Shown here: positions 63,837 to 64,000 of the stretch, piece by piece
How positions within the stretch are numbered: the first letter of the stretch is position 1
Layout: each line of letters opens with the position of its first letter
NCBI RefSeq assembly: GCF_042684585.1
Contig: NZ_JBHULS010000001.1
Span: 310,001-374,000 of the forward strand
From: Algorimicrobium sediminis
GTDB taxonomy: Bacteria; Bacteroidota; Bacteroidia; Flavobacteriales; Flavobacteriaceae
DNA length: 64,000 nt
Direction: 5' to 3'
Position numbers and translations under genes: made by a program
Notes under the pieces: generated by a model
Told to the model about the DNA's origin: nothing
What the model saw: the letters and a program-made list of their open reading frames with translations, nothing else
Databases searched by the model: none

Positions 63837-64000
63837 ATAAACGATAAAAATTTAGTAAATTGGTCATTAGGAAAGTTGGCTATATAGTCATCAATAACCT
63901 GTTGGTCTTCTTTATCCTTAAAACTAATTTTTGTTGCTACATCGTAATAACTATCATTTTTACTACGACTAATTTTTCGTAACCTGTATTTAGCGGTTTT
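63833..64000 (-). CDS. 3' end of an unidentified gene upstream of the UvrD-like helicase (partial)
   Basis: The last 55 codons of an ORF that enters from the right edge and stops at TGA 63833-63835. The visible part is charged (KYRLRKISRSKNDSYYDVAT, then DQQVIDDYIANFPND) and has no motif I can assign. Because it overlaps the helicase start it is the first known member of the operon. In Gabija systems the gene upstream of the helicase is an OLD-type nuclease, but nothing seen here shows that. Confidence 0.6.
   Translation of the reverse strand, partial: KTAKYRLRKISRSKNDSYYDVATKISFKDKEDQQVIDDYIANFPNDQFTKFLSFI

Noticed and set aside
1..64000. CRISPR arrays, insertion sequences, rRNA genes
   Set aside because: No regularly spaced short repeats, transposase motifs or rRNA-like stretches were found; the only mobile element signs belong to the ICE.

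Overview
The window comes from an AT-rich, gliding-type member of the Flavobacteriia (phylum Bacteroidota). This rests on three things seen here: C-terminal type IX secretion (T9SS) sorting domains on two exported proteins, a GldI-type gliding lipoprotein, and repeated promoters of the Bacteroidota form (TTTG, about 20 bp, TAnnTTTG). The family genes (long LepB, DUF3810, DUF5683, DUF6122, WbqC, tandem rhomboids) fit the same group. The genus cannot be named from sequence alone.

Bases 1-35,600 are chromosomal core. They hold a fatty-acid hydroxylase-type membrane enzyme, an M48 protease, a broken GIY-YIG gene, a TrmH-type RNA methylase and a large repetitive T9SS adhesin with an N-gap. Next come an amidohydrolase pair, DUF3810, pepD, a block of two peptidyl-prolyl isomerases plus NrnA, ndk, an M4 protease, and the DciA-like/lipoprotein/recF block. 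Then follow a TPR protein, ribH, two small paralogous membrane proteins, mutL, two rhomboids, an EEP-family hydrolase and the minus-strand run parA-parB-DUF5683-dapB-lepB-wbqC-DUF6122.

Bases 35,600-43,540 form a nitrogen-oxide island. On the plus strand are nirK (a copper nitrite reductase lipoprotein with a fused cytochrome c), a SUMF1-fold protein, a SCO protein with a heavy-metal-binding domain, and a porin-like outer-membrane protein. On the minus strand are an Rrf2 regulator with three Fe-S-type cysteines, ric (di-iron cluster repair), a polytopic histidine-rich protein resembling heme-copper oxidase subunit I, and a hemerythrin protein. An FNR/CRP-like box sits near -42 of the nirK promoter. 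A shared 20-bp motif lies upstream of both rrf2 and ric. I infer that this unit makes nitrite-derived NO and manages NO stress. No NO reductase of the ordinary kind is in the window.

Bases 43,560-49,320 return to core genes: methylmalonyl-CoA mutase (two subunits), an FtsB/DivIC-like protein, uridine kinase and a glucose/sorbosone dehydrogenase-like lipoprotein. A tRNA-Pro(TGG) follows at 49,435-49,509.

From the tRNA to the end of the window lies the left part of an integrative conjugative element of the Bacteroidota CTnDOT type. It has a tyrosine integrase, an ORF6N protein, a CDF metal exporter under a Zur-like palindrome, and tra genes (E, F, G, I, J, K, M, N) all reading toward the integrase. 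A secreted amidase with a coupled 31-residue amphipathic peptide comes next. The last genes are a minus-strand operon of a cut-off ORF, a UvrD-like helicase and a PD-(D/E)XK nuclease-like protein. That operon is the best candidate for an undescribed defence system. The right end of the element is outside the window.
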